Source of the DNA: Orbilia blumenaviensis
Lineage: Eukaryota; Ascomycota; Orbiliomycetes; Orbiliales; Orbiliaceae
Direction of reading: 5' to 3'
NCBI GenBank assembly: GCA_036872755.1
Contig: JAVHNS010000008.1
Coordinates: 186,001 to 250,000, forward strand
Length of the DNA: 64,000 nucleotides
Below are positions 51,101 through 64,000 of the stretch, in pieces. A program made the position numbers and the translations under genes. The notes beneath the pieces were generated by a model that did no database searches, had not been told where the DNA came from, and worked only from the letters and a program-made list of their open reading frames with translations. Numbering within the stretch: the first letter of the stretch is position 1; each line of letters starts with the position of its first letter.

Positions 51101-54100
51101 CCCTGCTTAAACGCCAGGGATACAGCAATGGCTGTCCTAACAAACATCCCGGCCGTTGCGATCTAGACCGTGATCCGACTTAGCCAAGAGCTCCACTATT
51201 GGAGGGACCCTGGCCTCATGAACGCTTTCATTTCGCCTACCCCTAACCATTTCATCGAAAAGCAATGCTTTGCTATCAAAGACACGCGGGACGACTCCTG
51301 ATTATTGGTGGACCCATTTTAGATTTGGGGGGGGCTATGACGTAGCTGAAATTCTCTTGGACTCTCTTAAATGCAGTCCGAAGCCGACACAAGCAAGTGG
51401 GTACAGGTCTCACCGGCCGAGGCTTTGGGACGGAAATGTCTGCATGTAACCATCTCGAACAATCTGCATCCACCTGAAAGGAAAAATATCGCGTGTTCTT
51501 CACGTTCCAATGGATATATACGATCTGCAATTATTATTTTTTTTTTAAAAAAAAAAAGGAAAGAAAGAAAGAAAGAAAGAGCTGGAGCCTATGTACTAAA
51601 CACTGCGTCCTTAGCCTCCACGATATGTCAATCAACTGGGCGGGCCTCCTCCACCAAGTTTCATGCGTCGTACATCTATACTTAAATACGCCTACAGTCA
51701 TGCGGAAAAGCGCTGGGACAGGAGGAAGCCTTCTATCTCCGCCGCCAGATCGACCGCTAGGGCCAATATTCCTCCATTTGGCAGCAAACACCCGAAGGGG
51801 CGACGAAGAGACGAAAGCAGCCCGGGAAGAAAACTGCTGCCAATGTCAGTATCTAAAGTTAATCTCTTTTTGGCATGGGTCGAGCTCGAATGCGCCACAG
51901 TAAGTCCCTAATCTGGCAGTGGATCCTCTCCACCACCCAGTTGAGGCCTCTATTGATTTTCATCGGCGACCTCCTTCCTTTTCCTCTCGAGCTGGCCATA
52001 ACCCAGCTTGGCGGGAGGGCTGTTGAGTCCGGACAGCCAACAAATCAACAACGTATATTCGACGGTTTGCTGCGTAACAAACGTCCAGTTAGCTCACTGA
52101 CTGCCTCGGTAAATACCGTTGGAACCGGCATTGCATCAAACAACCGAGTGGAAGAGGAACTCGATCCTTAGCGCCGTTTTCGATCACATCCAACTTGTGA
52201 CGAAAATCGGCAATCCGAATGTCCTAACAGGCATATGCCTGCGGGAGAGACGATGGAAAAGGCTTTTGGCCGCATCCAGACCTTCGGGATGTCAAGGGGT
52301 TTGCCAGCTGGATTCCGAAGATCTCATGAGATCTTGAAAAAATCCGTGAGAGGTTCCAAATTGTTGGATGCACAAACCCAAGAATATATTCCGGTGTCAC
52401 CTAGCTAAGACACACGGCGGCTCCAACCCCCCCTCCCAATCATACCATATGTGTTCTTATCAGCTTGAGAATTTGCTCGCTGTGCTACAACGCTGTTGGT
52501 TTACAATCTAAGGAATCCCAGGATGACGTGGTACTCCAGTCAACATTTGTTTAACAAAAAAAAAAAAACCCCGAGCATTCTTTCAAAGGAACACATTCAC
52601 AGATCTAGTTTGAGACAAACTGAAAGCAAGCAAGAGTAAACATCGTCGAAGCACAATCTCTTTAGTAGACAGAGGCTGAATATATATATAAAAAAAATAA
52701 AAAGTAATAATAATAATGATAATACTAACGATAGTAGTAAATGCTTAAGTAGTGGTATATGTTCAGCTCCACCATGTGCAGCTATTCGCATGTAGCCGGG
52801 TTTTGAATAGCCAAACCTGGAATATTCCTGCGTATTGGGAACCTAGTTGACCGATCTCATGCCGTAGCTCGAGAACCGGCTGAACCCATACACACGTTGT
52901 GTGCATCGCCCCATCCCCCAGCGTTCTGCCGTTTTCTTTAATTTTAGCCATGGTTTTTTGAGATCGGTAATTTTAACAAGTTGCGTTTCAGAAGGCTCCG
53001 ACTTAACTGCTTTCTTTAGAAGATACCGCTTCGGAGCTAAGCTGTTCAACCAGCCCGCTTGGGAGAATTGCGCGGTTAAGTTGAATCTCGATTCAAATTA
53101 ATTAGGCCACAGTGTGGAGCACTGACTAATGTACCGGCCGCGGGCTTCAGTTGAGCTCAATAGGAAGTATTCGAGCTTTTCCTAGGGTTTCGAAATTTCA
53201 AGCTATTTTGTATTGAGAATTGAGAAGACAAGACTTGGCAGCGAGGTTCCGCCCTGACTTTTTGGCATAAGACTCGGGAGATCGGATTGATGGTTATATC
53301 GGATTTGCATAACGAACATGTCCGATTCTCACTAACCGCTATCAGGAAGGCCAAGCGTCCACGGTGTGAGAAGCAGGAAGCAAATCCAGTTTCTCTCAGA
53401 CCAGGTAGAATCATCGACCATCAAATGCTTCCCCAGCGAAACGGATAGAGTTTATGTAACTCATATGGCATCCCACGATTTTAGTTTCTTTCGTACAATC
53501 ACGTTGACCTCGATCGTGAGTAGCACAGTCTCTCTAGTGCGATGGGGTCTCTGATCGATGAGCATATCACTCATCAATCCGTGCGAAGTTTCTACTTCTA
53601 CCCCCCTCTCCTACTTCTACGTCTTCGCCTAGAGGGTGGAGTCTCAAACGCCACTTCATACTCTGTCGGTCGACGATTCCTCAACAGTCAGTATGGTTAC
53701 TGGGATTCTGGACCACAAATGCGAGAAAAGTGGCTTTCCTATCATGTAGTCCAATTTCCATCCTATAAGATCGTTCACAATCTTCTTGGTCTAAAAGGGC
53801 CGTGTAAAGGCGATACGGGGTTTATGATTTGATCGCAAACTTGGGTTAGCCAAAGCGCCTCAGAAAAATAAAAAAATTTAAAAGCGTCCATGAAAAAACA
53901 AACTTCTTGCTGCCTCCACATCGTCATCGTCAAGTCTTAATTTCCTTGACGGCGGCGGGCCCCACGGCCTTTTCAGCCTTAGCCTCGCTCTCTGGTATGA
54001 ATTCTTTCTTCCCTTAGCGATTCTCTTTTGCTTTTTGCCAAGCTGTTGTGCTTCTCTTGAAGGTGCTTTTTTCAGAAGCAATCCCTGTTCGTCCCGGGCC

Positions 54101-54861
54101 CAACCCCCGCGACTATATGATATCCGCCCATGACCTTCCCAGCTGCAACCGTGCTCCCCAGGCCTATGTTTCCTTTTTCTCACGCACTCACCGAAGGCCC
54201 ACGCAGGGAACAAAACGCTGGCGTACTTTCTTGGGACGAAAGGGTGCTTTTTCTTTCTCAGAGATGGACAAAAATTTTATGTGCACCTGGGGGAAGGAGC
54301 CCAGGAGCGGAACTACGCACCCAAGATGTACGCATATGCACCGAAACATATTATTATCCATTAACTAGTTTCGTTTCTTTTCCCTACTATCCTCAGTTGC
54401 AATACATATACCCTTCTCCCGCCGTCTTCCCGTTCGCTTGCACGCTGAATAAAACCACTCCACCTATATAATCACCATCAAGCTCATATCCCCACACTGC
54501 AATATTCTCTTTCATATCTGCATATACACGCCCGGGTATTTTATTTTTAATTCTACGACTCCTCTCCCATTTATAACGCTTATTCACCCGGAATATATTG
54601 CTCTAAGGTAATTCATGACATGACCTCTCTCGACCAGACTTGTGTTGTGAAGTTAGTGCTGATTTTATATTGACTCCTGATCAGGCCATCAAGCCGGTTG
54701 CACGACATATCCTTAGAGAAACACAAAAGCGAGAAGATAAAGAGGAAGCAGAAGCAGGAAGGGCTCGCACATACGTGACTTCACCGACCGTGGTCCTCTA
54801 AAAAAATCTCAAAATCTCAAAATCCCCCAAAAAAAAAAAAAAAAATCATACAACTACAAAG
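45109..54861. other. Gene desert of 9.7 kb
   Basis: No ORF longer than about 140 codons looks coding, no family is recognised, and plausible exon chains could not be built on either strand. Visible structure is limited to a CATAT repeat near 45112-45130, a (CGTG)n tract near 49009-49033, a T-run/A-run followed by GAAA repeats near 51537-51580, and a TATA/AAT-rich patch near 52680-52740. The last few hundred bases are the promoter and 5' leader of flbD. Decayed transposon sequence is possible but I cannot show it. Confidence 0.45.
49009..49033. repeat. (CGTG)n microsatellite
   Basis: About six perfect copies of a CGTG tetramer. The same unit, in GTGC phase, recurs at 63617-63636 next to a GT repeat. 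Confidence 0.85.
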
Positions 54862-55881
54862 ATGCAGCAGCGTCGGGGACCGTGGTCTCCTTTGGAGGAT
54901 GCGAACTTGGTGTCTTTGGTTCAGAGATTCGGTGCCCACAACTGGGTACGGATATCACAATTAGTTGGAACGAGATCACCAAAGCAATGTAGAGAACGTT
55001 TTCACCAGAACCTCAAACCTCAGCTTAACCGTGATCCCATCACCCCTGAGGAAGGCGCTCTGATAGAACAACTTGTTGCTGAGATGGGAAAACGTTGGGC
55101 AGAGATTGCCCGAAGACTAAAAGGCAGAAGTGACAATGCGGTCAAGAACTGGTGGAATGGTGGCATGAATCGACGGAAACGAATGTGCATACGACAGAAG
55201 CAGATTGAAGCCGGCCGCTCTTCAGTAGAACAGGAGCGAGCATACAAATTAGTATCTATCGAGCCTATGCCGCACTCACCTCCCTTCACTGGTAGCCCGC
55301 AACAGCATTCACCTCATCATCCAACACTTGCCCCACCGGCTCATTCCCAACGGCATTATGTTGAGCCTGCTCTACTCTCGCCTCCCCTTTCTGTTTCGAT
55401 GTCAAGGCGAGGATCAAAAGAAACTACTCCTGCGTTGACCATGGATTCTATTTCTCCAAATTCAACTTCTCCAAGGCTGCCCGCGTCTCCTGCGGTCGAT
55501 GTCAACCTCCCGCCACTAATTAATAATCGGGCATCTGGGTATTCTCATCAAACTTCACATCTTCTTCAAGGTCTTTCTTACGAAGACCGCAGGCGAAGTC
55601 TTCCCAACCCCCTTGAAGAGAGAAGATATGCCCAGCCGACACAGAGTGAGAAGGCATATCTTCATAGCCCGCTAGCCCATCGGCACCCTCAAGAACATGG
55701 ATATCTCTCACAGCTCGCGGAACTCTCACAGTCTTTCCGAACCACGGAACCAAAGCAAATTCCACACCTTCCGCCTGCCACTCCGGTCACGATCTCATTC
55801 CCAGCGCTCCCAGCTACGCCGCTTTCTCCCGAAAGTCTGAATAAAGACAATAGGATGACATTATCCAGCATTCTTCTATAA
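54862..55881 (+). CDS. flbD: FlbD-type R2R3 Myb transcription factor, developmental regulator
   Basis: Single-exon frame of 339 residues starting at ATG 54862, which is preceded by an A-rich leader. Two Myb/SANT repeats lie at about 5-52 (RRGPWSPLEDANLV to CRERFHQNLKP) and 57-103 (ITPEEGALIEQLV to NAVKNWWNG), followed by the basic MNRRKR. This spacing and the NWVRISQ, RSPKQCRERFHQNLKP and NWWNG blocks match Aspergillus FlbD and Neurospora RCA-1. Aspergillus FlbD acts in the nucleus in the pathway that turns on asexual sporulation and also affects sexual development. The rest is a Ser/Pro/His-rich tail ending in RMTLSSILL. The length is close to that of the Aspergillus protein. The gene sits alone between two gene-poor stretches, consistent with a large regulatory upstream region. 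Confidence 0.92.
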   Translation: MQQRRGPWSPLEDANLVSLVQRFGAHNWVRISQLVGTRSPKQCRERFHQNLKPQLNRDPITPEEGALIEQLVAEMGKRWAEIARRLKGRSDNAVKNWWNGGMNRRKRMCIRQKQIEAGRSSVEQERAYKLVSIEPMPHSPPFTGSPQQHSPHHPTLAPPAHSQRHYVEPALLSPPLSVSMSRRGSKETTPALTMDSISPNSTSPRLPASPAVDVNLPPLINNRASGYSHQTSHLLQGLSYEDRRRSLPNPLEERRYAQPTQSEKAYLHSPLAHRHPQEHGYLSQLAELSQSFRTTEPKQIPHLPPATPVTISFPALPATPLSPESLNKDNRMTLSSILL

Positions 55882-57547
55882 ATTCTCTCAAACATACTCT
55901 TAATTGCTAGTCGAGTTTCAGACCCTCTTCAATTGCTTTAGCGATAACATCTTTCTTATATGATCTTTTATTCACCACGCTGCGGACATATGCTCGTCTT
56001 GCTCTTTTTCTTTATAAATACTTTTCCTGTGCTAGGTAACAAACCTTGGCACTCATTTTCTTTTTATCGCTCATCTGGAAGGGAAATTCAGGGAATGGAG
56101 TCTGGCAGGTTTCTTGGTTTTCTTCTTTTTTTTTTTTTTTTTTTTGTTGATGACACTACTATTTGTGTTTTTGCTTTGCTCACGCCTTCTTTGGGGGCTT
56201 TCGCTGGGTGGAATATTTCCTTTACCTGATTCGATTCATCTCATCTAGCTGCATCTCATTAACTTCCTCCGGCGTTCTTGGGTTCCTTTTCCATTAATAA
56301 TTGTATAGTAGGTGATGTTTGATCACCAATACTGATGTTACTCAAATGCGGGCCGATAGCTGGCCACTAACCCATTTTTTCCCTATTTTATCATTTCCTT
56401 TGTCAAGTTAACCTCATGAATTTCGGGGTCTGTAACAACAACAATTAGCGATGTATTTAAAGCCTGCGCTTAAACAAAATCCTCAACAACTTACCACAAG
56501 AACACATTTCCCCCCGAGATGTAAACACGTATCTTCGCAGACAGCATATTCAAATAATCAACTACATTCCAAAGCCGTGTGAGACTCCAACATCGCGAGA
56601 TGGCCACTTGGCTCACCGGCTGCTACCTGATGGAACAACCCAGCTGGGATATCACGCTGAGGAGCAGATCAAGGCAAGTGTGGCCTAAACTCTATTACTG
56701 GTCTCACGAAGGGAAAACGGTAGCGCCAGCACCTTATGGAATGTGCCTTTGTGGTAGTACGGCCGGCGAGTAAGAAAGGAAATGGCTGCTGCTTCCACGG
56801 GTCTGTTTTCTACCTGCGGGGGGTTTTTGCAGCTGCTTTCAATGCATTAGCTTACCCCTCGCCTGAAGCCATTTTCACTCCACCTCGGAGAATTCTATTC
56901 CTCTCTCACTCTTTTTTTCTCTACCTCTTTAATGATAGGCAACGGTTTAGCTATTTACATTCTTGTACCTATAGAGTATGGTTAAACTTATTTTAGGTAG
57001 CTCCAACAGACGTAACCCGGCGGCACTGATCTATCAGTTCCGTGCTGTTTAGTTATATTAATTCACAATGTAGCGTAATATAGAAGCCAACAACTGTGTT
57101 ATGTTTAATTGTCATATATAATATATTCCCTGCCTGTCTGCATACATGTATACAACGCCATCGATATTCAACATAGGATTGTTGCTAATGTGACAGAAGT
57201 CTAAGCTTAGGTATAAGTCGAAACACGGGTTGGCCCAACTATCTGCAGCTACCGTCTTATCATGTCGATGAATGCATGGCAGGTTAGACTGATCCTTGAG
57301 ATGTCAAATACTCATAATATTTCCCTCAAGGCAAACCCCGAATGGGTATACCACCCAATCATGTAGAAGAATGAGGCGAGGAGACCTTTCACAGACGATA
57401 GTCCGTAATTCCTGCCGAGGGGAGGAGGGATCCTCATCCTTGTGCCGTTGCTGAAAAGATTCTTCTGCTCCTTAGTGTAGGAGACTTTGAGAACGGATAT
57501 ACGATTGACACTGCAGGAGTCAACTGGTTCCTTGAATTATCCCTAGC

Positions 57548-57551
<4 letters not shown>

Positions 57552-57585
<34 letters not shown>

Positions 57586-58042
57586 TTATTTTTTCTGAGC
57601 AAACCTAGCGAGCGAAGCCCCCATGGCGGCCATTGATTTCCACAAAAAATGGCCCGTCCGTCGGTCCTCTGTGATAGGCAAGAGGGAAGACGGCGAGGTC
57701 GAAGTCCCCCTATGCATCCATGTCTCTTGCTCGAGGGCAACCATAATTCCGGGGAGTTAGATCATACATACAGTTCTGTACTAGCCTGACATTGATAGAA
57801 AGCTTCTCACTGTCCCCGTTCTAAGGGACTGAGCCTATATGTAATTCATTGACTTGACAGGATCCAAGAAAGGATCTCTAAGCCCAGTATCGCAGCTGAC
57901 ATACAGGCGGAGCCGGTACCCCAGCTCGCGCTCATTATTCTAGATTTTGATCCCGATTGGCGATACCAGATCTATGCTTGTCCGTTAGTTCAGATCTAGC
58001 CGGCCTTTGACTGGAAAAAAAAAAAAAAAAAAAAAAAAAAAA
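57552..58042. repeat. T29 ... A28 inverted homopolymer pair flanking 434 bp
   Basis: A run of 29 T at 57552-57580 and a run of 28 A at 58015-58042 are complementary and enclose a 434-bp unique segment. They could pair as a stem with a large loop. No target-site duplication or coding sequence is apparent. Confidence 0.8.
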
Positions 58043-61000
58043 CATAAATTCCCACGGAGTGTTTAATGAGAATTAAGACTTTGTCGATTCGCATATGGTC
58101 ATGATAAAACGGACGCTAGCTTGAGGCCTACCGCTTGGCCAAGAGGAGTATTCATCCGACCTATCAAAAATTACGGAACATTTCTTTTAGACATCGAAGC
58201 AATATAGCTAGCCGCAGATATCCTAGCATTTCTATGCTGTTCTGTACCAAGGCCTCGGCTCGTGCGTGTTCGATTCACATTCTTTGCAACGTCAGCATTG
58301 TTATGGCTCTGGGGAGCTTACATACTACGTAGGTTAGAGCAAGAAGCAAAACAATCGGAGTTTTTTCTCTGCGCCTGGACATAACCTCAGCTGGTGAACC
58401 CTTGATGATGATGCACTGTGATAACAAGAGGATCGTGCATCGGGTGGCTTTCTCTGAATTCGATTGGGGAATGATCTCAACGATCATTAACCAAGAACGT
58501 TATGATCAATCCTGTAGGTGTCGCCAAAGCAGAAACCTGTGCATTTTGGTCTTAGGACCAACCGGAATACCCGCCAATCCCAAGGTTAACGGCACTGCTT
58601 CATGACTTAAAGCACACATCAAACGTTTGTATGTAAGTTCGGATTCTCCAATTTGCCACTCGGGATTCAATATGCGCAAGGACTACGGGCGGTTTTAGAT
58701 GTATGTAGGACTTTCCTAATATGATCGCATTTTGCCGTATTAATTAGCTTTATAACGCAATTGACCAGTCAGCCAGGTTGCCAGTGCATAAGTTTTCGGA
58801 ACCGGACTTTGGAATTTGGGAGAGGGCTCCCGAAGCACCCTCTCCAGATATTGTAACACCGGTGCGCCGAAGGCAGAAAATCGCATGCAAGCTGGATTTC
58901 CGGGTATCGACTGTTCGATTGCTCACCGGTTCGACAAAGAAAATAAAGGGGCTTGCCTGACACACAGCTTGCAGATATAACCGAATGGGAGTGAAAATAC
59001 CACTGGGTGTGCCTGCGAAAAAAGCGAAGCTGGGTGACGTAGAGTGCATACGGCCGTGTCTGGAAGCGGGTTCTTCTTCTTTCGCTCGAAATCGATATGC
59101 ACGAAGATTTGTGGGGAATGAAATTTCTGCTTCGGGGTGATCGAATCCATTCGTCAAACCAATTCTAGTCTCAAGAGCAAGGGTATATGTAGGTGCCGTG
59201 CTGTGCTGTTCGAACGCCAGGTCCCGTGTGGGTAATATTCGATGACGAGGATTCAAAGAGATCTTGGACGTTCATGCAGCAAAAAAACGACTCTGTATGT
59301 TCAATGACAACAATACAATTCGGCCCCGATGGTATGCAGAGAAGCTGTGGTGCATATCATGAGAGGAAACCGGCGAGCCAAGCGGTGCAACCACAAACTG
59401 ATTGTGCATTTCAGGCTACCCCACAGACCGTTCTGGCCACCCAAGATTAGCCAAAAGGCCCACATCATTGGCCAATCTTACAGCTTCCTAAAGTTTACGG
59501 AACATATGCTCCACTCTTGCCAATTTGGGAAATGGGCGGTCGCTAAAATGGTATAGCGGGAATTCTAAATCGGCTCGAACGGCCACTAACTTCGTCATAA
59601 CATTCTCCAACAATTGACAAACATCGGATGGATCGATTCTCCTTTTTCTTCGGCGGCTGAGCAAAGAAGTCGAGAGGTCGAAGAAGCGGGAAATTGGAAA
59701 TGACTATTGTCCTGATTAGGGCAGAATTGACGAATACGATATCGGTCCCGCATGAGCGTTTTGTCCCTGTTCCTTCTTCCCGATCTTTCGATCGAAGATC
59801 TCGGAACCCCCCTGTCTTCCTCACGAATGCAGATTTATCGGGTAATAATGTCAGATCTGAAATCCAGTAGCGACTCCGTAAGGAACCCGAATGGGAACAT
59901 GGATATGCCTGTAAAGATTTATCAAAACAGATTTCTTCTTCGATGCCTCACTTACTTCTAGTTTGCATGTAGCGAGCTTTGTTCGAAAAATTTGGAGGCG
60001 GGACTTACTTTTCCCATTCCCATTCCACGGGTTCGCTCGCCAATTGCAATCCAAGCGCTAAGCGTAGGCTCGCACGTCCATGTGCATACACGTTTCCCCC
60101 GGGTCGGCATCACGCAAAGCATTAATATTCATCTTCCTCAAGATTTCGTCTCTGAAAAAGGGCTAGTTTTGCGGTCAGGTCCTCACTCAGGTATATAGAA
60201 AGCTTACTGGCTGCTATATCATACATAGAACAGGCATTAAAACTTGAGCTTGTACCAGTATACGTACTTGGAACGCTCAATATCGATACCGGTCGGCAGT
60301 AGCCGATTCCATTAATTCCAACCGCCTGATTGGCTAGCTGCCGCAGATTTTGCCATTTCAGGCTAGCGTCGATGGAATACCCATGCTTAAAATCTTTGCA
60401 CGCAAATGGGGAAATACTCCCGGCAGACAGAAACCGGTCCTCGGAAAACCGTTGGGGCAAGTCGACAAAGAATTCCTCCCATTAGCACAGCATTGAAGAA
60501 GCAAAAAGGGCATGATGCGGCGTCTGTGACACTCCTTCACTTGTGTCACTGGCTCTGTAATCAACCAACATGACTGGCCTTGGTGCCTCCGGCTTGGTCG
60601 GCTGCCTATTTGGCGACCAGTTTTTTTCGTTGCCTGTCGCTCGCTTGTTCTAACTGGAATCAAGTAACTTATCAACTTGGGGGTAATTCAGCCGTTCACT
60701 CAGAGAGCTTGTATTGAGTGATCGTATGGAAGGCTCAAACCTCTCAGCCTACAAGCCAGCATGCCACAGCGATGCGGCTTTACCTTATACGTATTTTCGC
60801 CCACGTATACATTCAGTTTGATGAGAATATGGCGTGACAAAGCGTACGCTTGAAATCATACGACCATGTTTGCTCGGTTCGCTTTCCTATCTTCTCGGAG
60901 AATATTACCAGCTATGGTGCTCTCTGCTTCCCGAGTGGGAAGAAACTGTCGAGAGACGTTTAATTCACGCCTCATCTGCAAACGCCCGGGTTTGTCTCAG

Positions 61001-63616
61001 GTGAGACATTTAACGACCTGAGCCTAGGGTCTCTGTTGGTTCTCGAATAGGAACCCGTTTTTACGGGACCGCCATTTCCAACGGCTTGGAGAGGCTGTGG
61101 GCTAGCTTTAGCCACAGCTGTATAGACAGGCTGAAAAGATGATCACGGACACAACGCCGACGCCTTCAATCTCCACAACATCAATGCATCACCGTGTATG
61201 ATTATGCGTTAGGACCTCGTGCGTAGAAACAGTACCTTCATTCATGGTCGTGATTGCTGATGTGAACATATTTGTGGTACTGGCACTAGGAGCTTAGAGC
61301 TGGGATGAAGGGTAGTAGGGAAACAAACTTTTGGGACTTGGAAAAGGGCGGAGGGATCCGGGCCACTGGAAAGGAAAAATATAATCAATGGAAGGAATGT
61401 CCCGGAGCATGTGGCGCAAATGACACCTGGTCGCCGACCGAAAGAGTATGTGTGGCGTTATACTAACGGAGGACATTTCCAGCATTACCAGCACCTATGA
61501 CGGCATCATGCTGCAGTGTTTTGGATTCATGGAACCCAATCAGAGTTATTCCTTCCTTTAGCTTCATGGACCCTACCATTAATGCACCATTGATAGTATT
61601 ATGTATGTATACGGGTGCGTTACAAGGTAATTACTGAAAATTTTTTATCCTTTTTGCTGTCCTGAGCTATATACATGTCCATATAATCAGGCGTCCCCAC
61701 ATTTTGGAAAAGATTATTTTCTTAATTCCGTTCTAATATAGGGTTTCCGAGTGCGATATGAACCCATGGTTGTTCCTAATACGCAATCAATAACCGAAAC
61801 ATACAACGGCTCTGCGTCGTTATCCTTAATATATGGTTTGGTCGGGAAATAATATTTGGTATATTAACATTTTAAGAACTGAGAAAAAGAAAGAAAGAAG
61901 CCGTCCGTTCCAAGATTACCCGCATCGGAAGACGAAGGCAGCATCCGAGCCATTCGATCCCCAGGAACACGAGATACCCTTCAGATGGTCAGCCCGAGGA
62001 ATCCTTGCATAAATTGCTCGCGCCGTCTACGATTTGAAGTTGGGTTTCGGTTGCCAACCGCATGTACAGCCGTGCCATTCGTTTGCTCTAGATCCTATGC
62101 TTGATACAGATACATTGAAGCGCTGTATGTAGGGGACCCACCGCCTCGACGATTGCACAAATCAAAAGAATAAACACATCTGCCGCACCTGTCTCGTCTC
62201 TCGAAACATGAAATATTTAATAGATGCAAGGGTCTCGCCTGAGCGCGACCACAAATCAAATGTTGCAGCAGGCCTGGCCCGGGGCGACAGGAAGGCACTC
62301 TTGTGACAGGCCTGTTTATAAAAGACCTTAATTGATGTCTTATGATCTTCAGTTTTGAAATTAGTTCTTCAATCTCTCCAGCTAACTTCGAAACGTTCGT
62401 TAAGCTCGTGTGAAAACGACGGTTGATATCTCTTGAGCCTGATTCGTCGATGGCGCCTGACAGAAAAGTAAAATCAACTTCGGGTTAGCATCCTCACATT
62501 TAGCACTTAGCCTGGGTTTTGTCAAAAAGTGTGGTTGATCAGCTTAGGACCACGCGCTGCACGTTTTCTTCGAACCACTCCTTATTTAGCCTTAGCACGC
62601 ATGTGTAGAACCTTTTTCAGTCTGGAGTACGAGTGTGCCGTGTCCACCGTGCATACCGATAAAGTGTTTATTTCTCCGGCGGCCGCTATGCCTATGCACC
62701 AGCGAGCGAAACGCCGGCCAAAACGTTGAACGCATTTCATTGCATAGAGAGACTATCTTTGGCTAGTGTCGATTTCCAGACGTGAATAAAATCGTACTTG
62801 CATAGATGTTTTTTATTTTTATTTTTTTTAATGCAGTAATGCAGCTCTCTTGACCTCTCTCACAGTCGGGAACAGCTTGCATGGGCTAACTCGTTGATCT
62901 GTGGGGGGAACTGTTGCTTTTTCCCTCATTTTCCAATTTCGTCCCCTCGCCTCGCGCGCAACCTCAACGGCGGTGGGAAGTTACATTGGGAAATCATGAT
63001 CCGCTTGATCCACTACGAGGCTTGTGGAGTAGGGCCCGGAATCGTGTCTGTCTGCTGCCTGAAGCTTTTCCATGTTGTCGAAAGACAGCCAATTCTAAAT
63101 GTTTCAAACCGGGGGCTGTAACCGATATTTGAGCTGCTTGTTGATTCGACTCGACTCGACTCCCAACGCACATTTCACATGGTGTGTTTTGGACTAGGAC
63201 CCTCGGCCAGCTGAAGTTGGACGGACTTAGTAGCACCAAGAACTGGTGCTGGTGATGGTCTTGATTTGATCAGGTTTGGTAGATCGATCCGGTAGTCTAG
63301 ATTCTGGGGCGGCGGCCGGCAGGTCCCCTGGGAGGCACCGCGCACCGGTTCCACTCCTTCCGAGGCTGGGCGCTGGGTGTACGGACCTTTCCCGGAAGCA
63401 GTTCTTGGGTGCGGCAAGGAGGAAGCAAAAAAGTTAAGTCCTACGGGGGCGCTCTTGCATTGCAGCTTTTTGCTAATCATAATTTTGAGCATTCGCCTAT
63501 CTGTTGGTCGCATTTTACATGGCATCCGCAAAAGAAAAACAGGAAAAGAACAGGAAGCGTTTTTTTTCCCCTTCACTTATCGATTCAATTAATTCACGCC
63601 TGTTCCCCACCGAGAA

Positions 63617-63632
63617 GTGCGTGCGTGCGTGC

Positions 63633-63692
<60 letters not shown>
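63617..63692. repeat. Compound microsatellite (GTGC)5(GT)28
   Basis: Five GTGC units run directly into 28 GT dinucleotides. ORFs through it give runs of alternating Cys/Val or His/Thr and are artefacts. Confidence 0.95.
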
Positions 63693-63693
<1 letters not shown>

Positions 63694-64000
63694 TGGATGT
63701 GAATATGTATCTGCGTGTATGCGCATACATAATTAAGTATGTACCAAGTATCATGTATACCAGAACGGCCGAGAATACCGGTATACCACATTCCTACAGA
63801 CAGACATCCACTAAAGCATCGGAATCGCAATCGGGCTGACGGAGCCCGTCTGCCAATTAGGATCCAGACTTGCCAAATAGATGCGATTAAGTGAGATACT
63901 TACAGTGCTTTCGTATCGGGATTTCGTGGTGTGGATTAATTGCCTTCGAAGCAGTGGTGTGCGTATACTAGACAGACAGAGCTGGTGCCATGCATTCGAT

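Larger units (their letters stand above)
55882..64000. other. Gene desert of 8.1 kb to the window edge
   Basis: After the 3' flank of flbD no gene is recognised on either strand. The ORF at 58750-59256 on the minus strand is the longest, but it matches no family and has no clear splice partners. The stretch contains a T-run near 56130-56145, a T29/A28 pair flanking 434 bp (57552-58042) and a compound GTGC/GT microsatellite at 63617-63692. Confidence 0.45.

Noticed and set aside
58750..59256. 168-codon minus-strand ORF
   Set aside because: It has no recognisable domain and no splice partners, and several overlapping frames of similar length exist there.
63504..63839. ORFs with Cys/Val or His/Thr runs
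   Set aside because: They are translations of the GTGC/GT microsatellite.

Overview
This window is nuclear DNA of a filamentous ascomycete. The evidence is short GT-AG introns of about 47 to 175 nt, a FlbD-type developmental Myb regulator, DUF3433 membrane proteins, a fungal membrane-protein family with a conserved FRISS/PKG block, and a secreted proteinase K-like subtilisin with an I9 prodomain. That protease recalls the cuticle-degrading proteases of nematode-trapping Orbiliomycetes, but the species assignment is inference. No rRNA, tRNA, CRISPR array or intact transposon was recognised.

Layout, left to right. 26-1085 is the last exon of a zinc-finger-like protein cut by the window edge. 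1086-6675 is gene-poor. 6676-10585 (minus) is the ERAD ubiquitin ligase HRD1, rebuilt here from five exons. 13790-14963 (minus) is a Tra2-like RRM/RGG protein in four exons. 18313-22294 is a 1294-residue predicted secreted protein of unknown family; it carries three related cysteine-bearing modules and an acidic tandem-repeat linker, and it is the most novel item here. 23430-24934 (minus) is a fungal multi-pass membrane protein. 29145-30466 is a two-finger plus coiled-coil protein whose first exon was not found. 35972-37442 is the subtilisin. 38485-42481 (minus) is a DUF3433 locus that is either one two-domain protein or two ORFs separated by 5 nt. 43529-45108 (minus) is the mitochondrial tRNA t6A enzyme Qri7. 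54862-55881 is FlbD.

Long stretches (45109-54861 and 55882-64000) hold no recognisable gene, only homopolymers and microsatellites. With about 11 genes in 64 kb the window is sparse. The genes do not form an obvious cluster or pathway: housekeeping genes (HRD1, Tra2-like, Qri7) are interspersed with a secreted protease, an orphan secreted protein and regulators. Exon joins were worked out by hand from splice-site consensus, reading-frame continuity and family knowledge; none has been checked against RNA.
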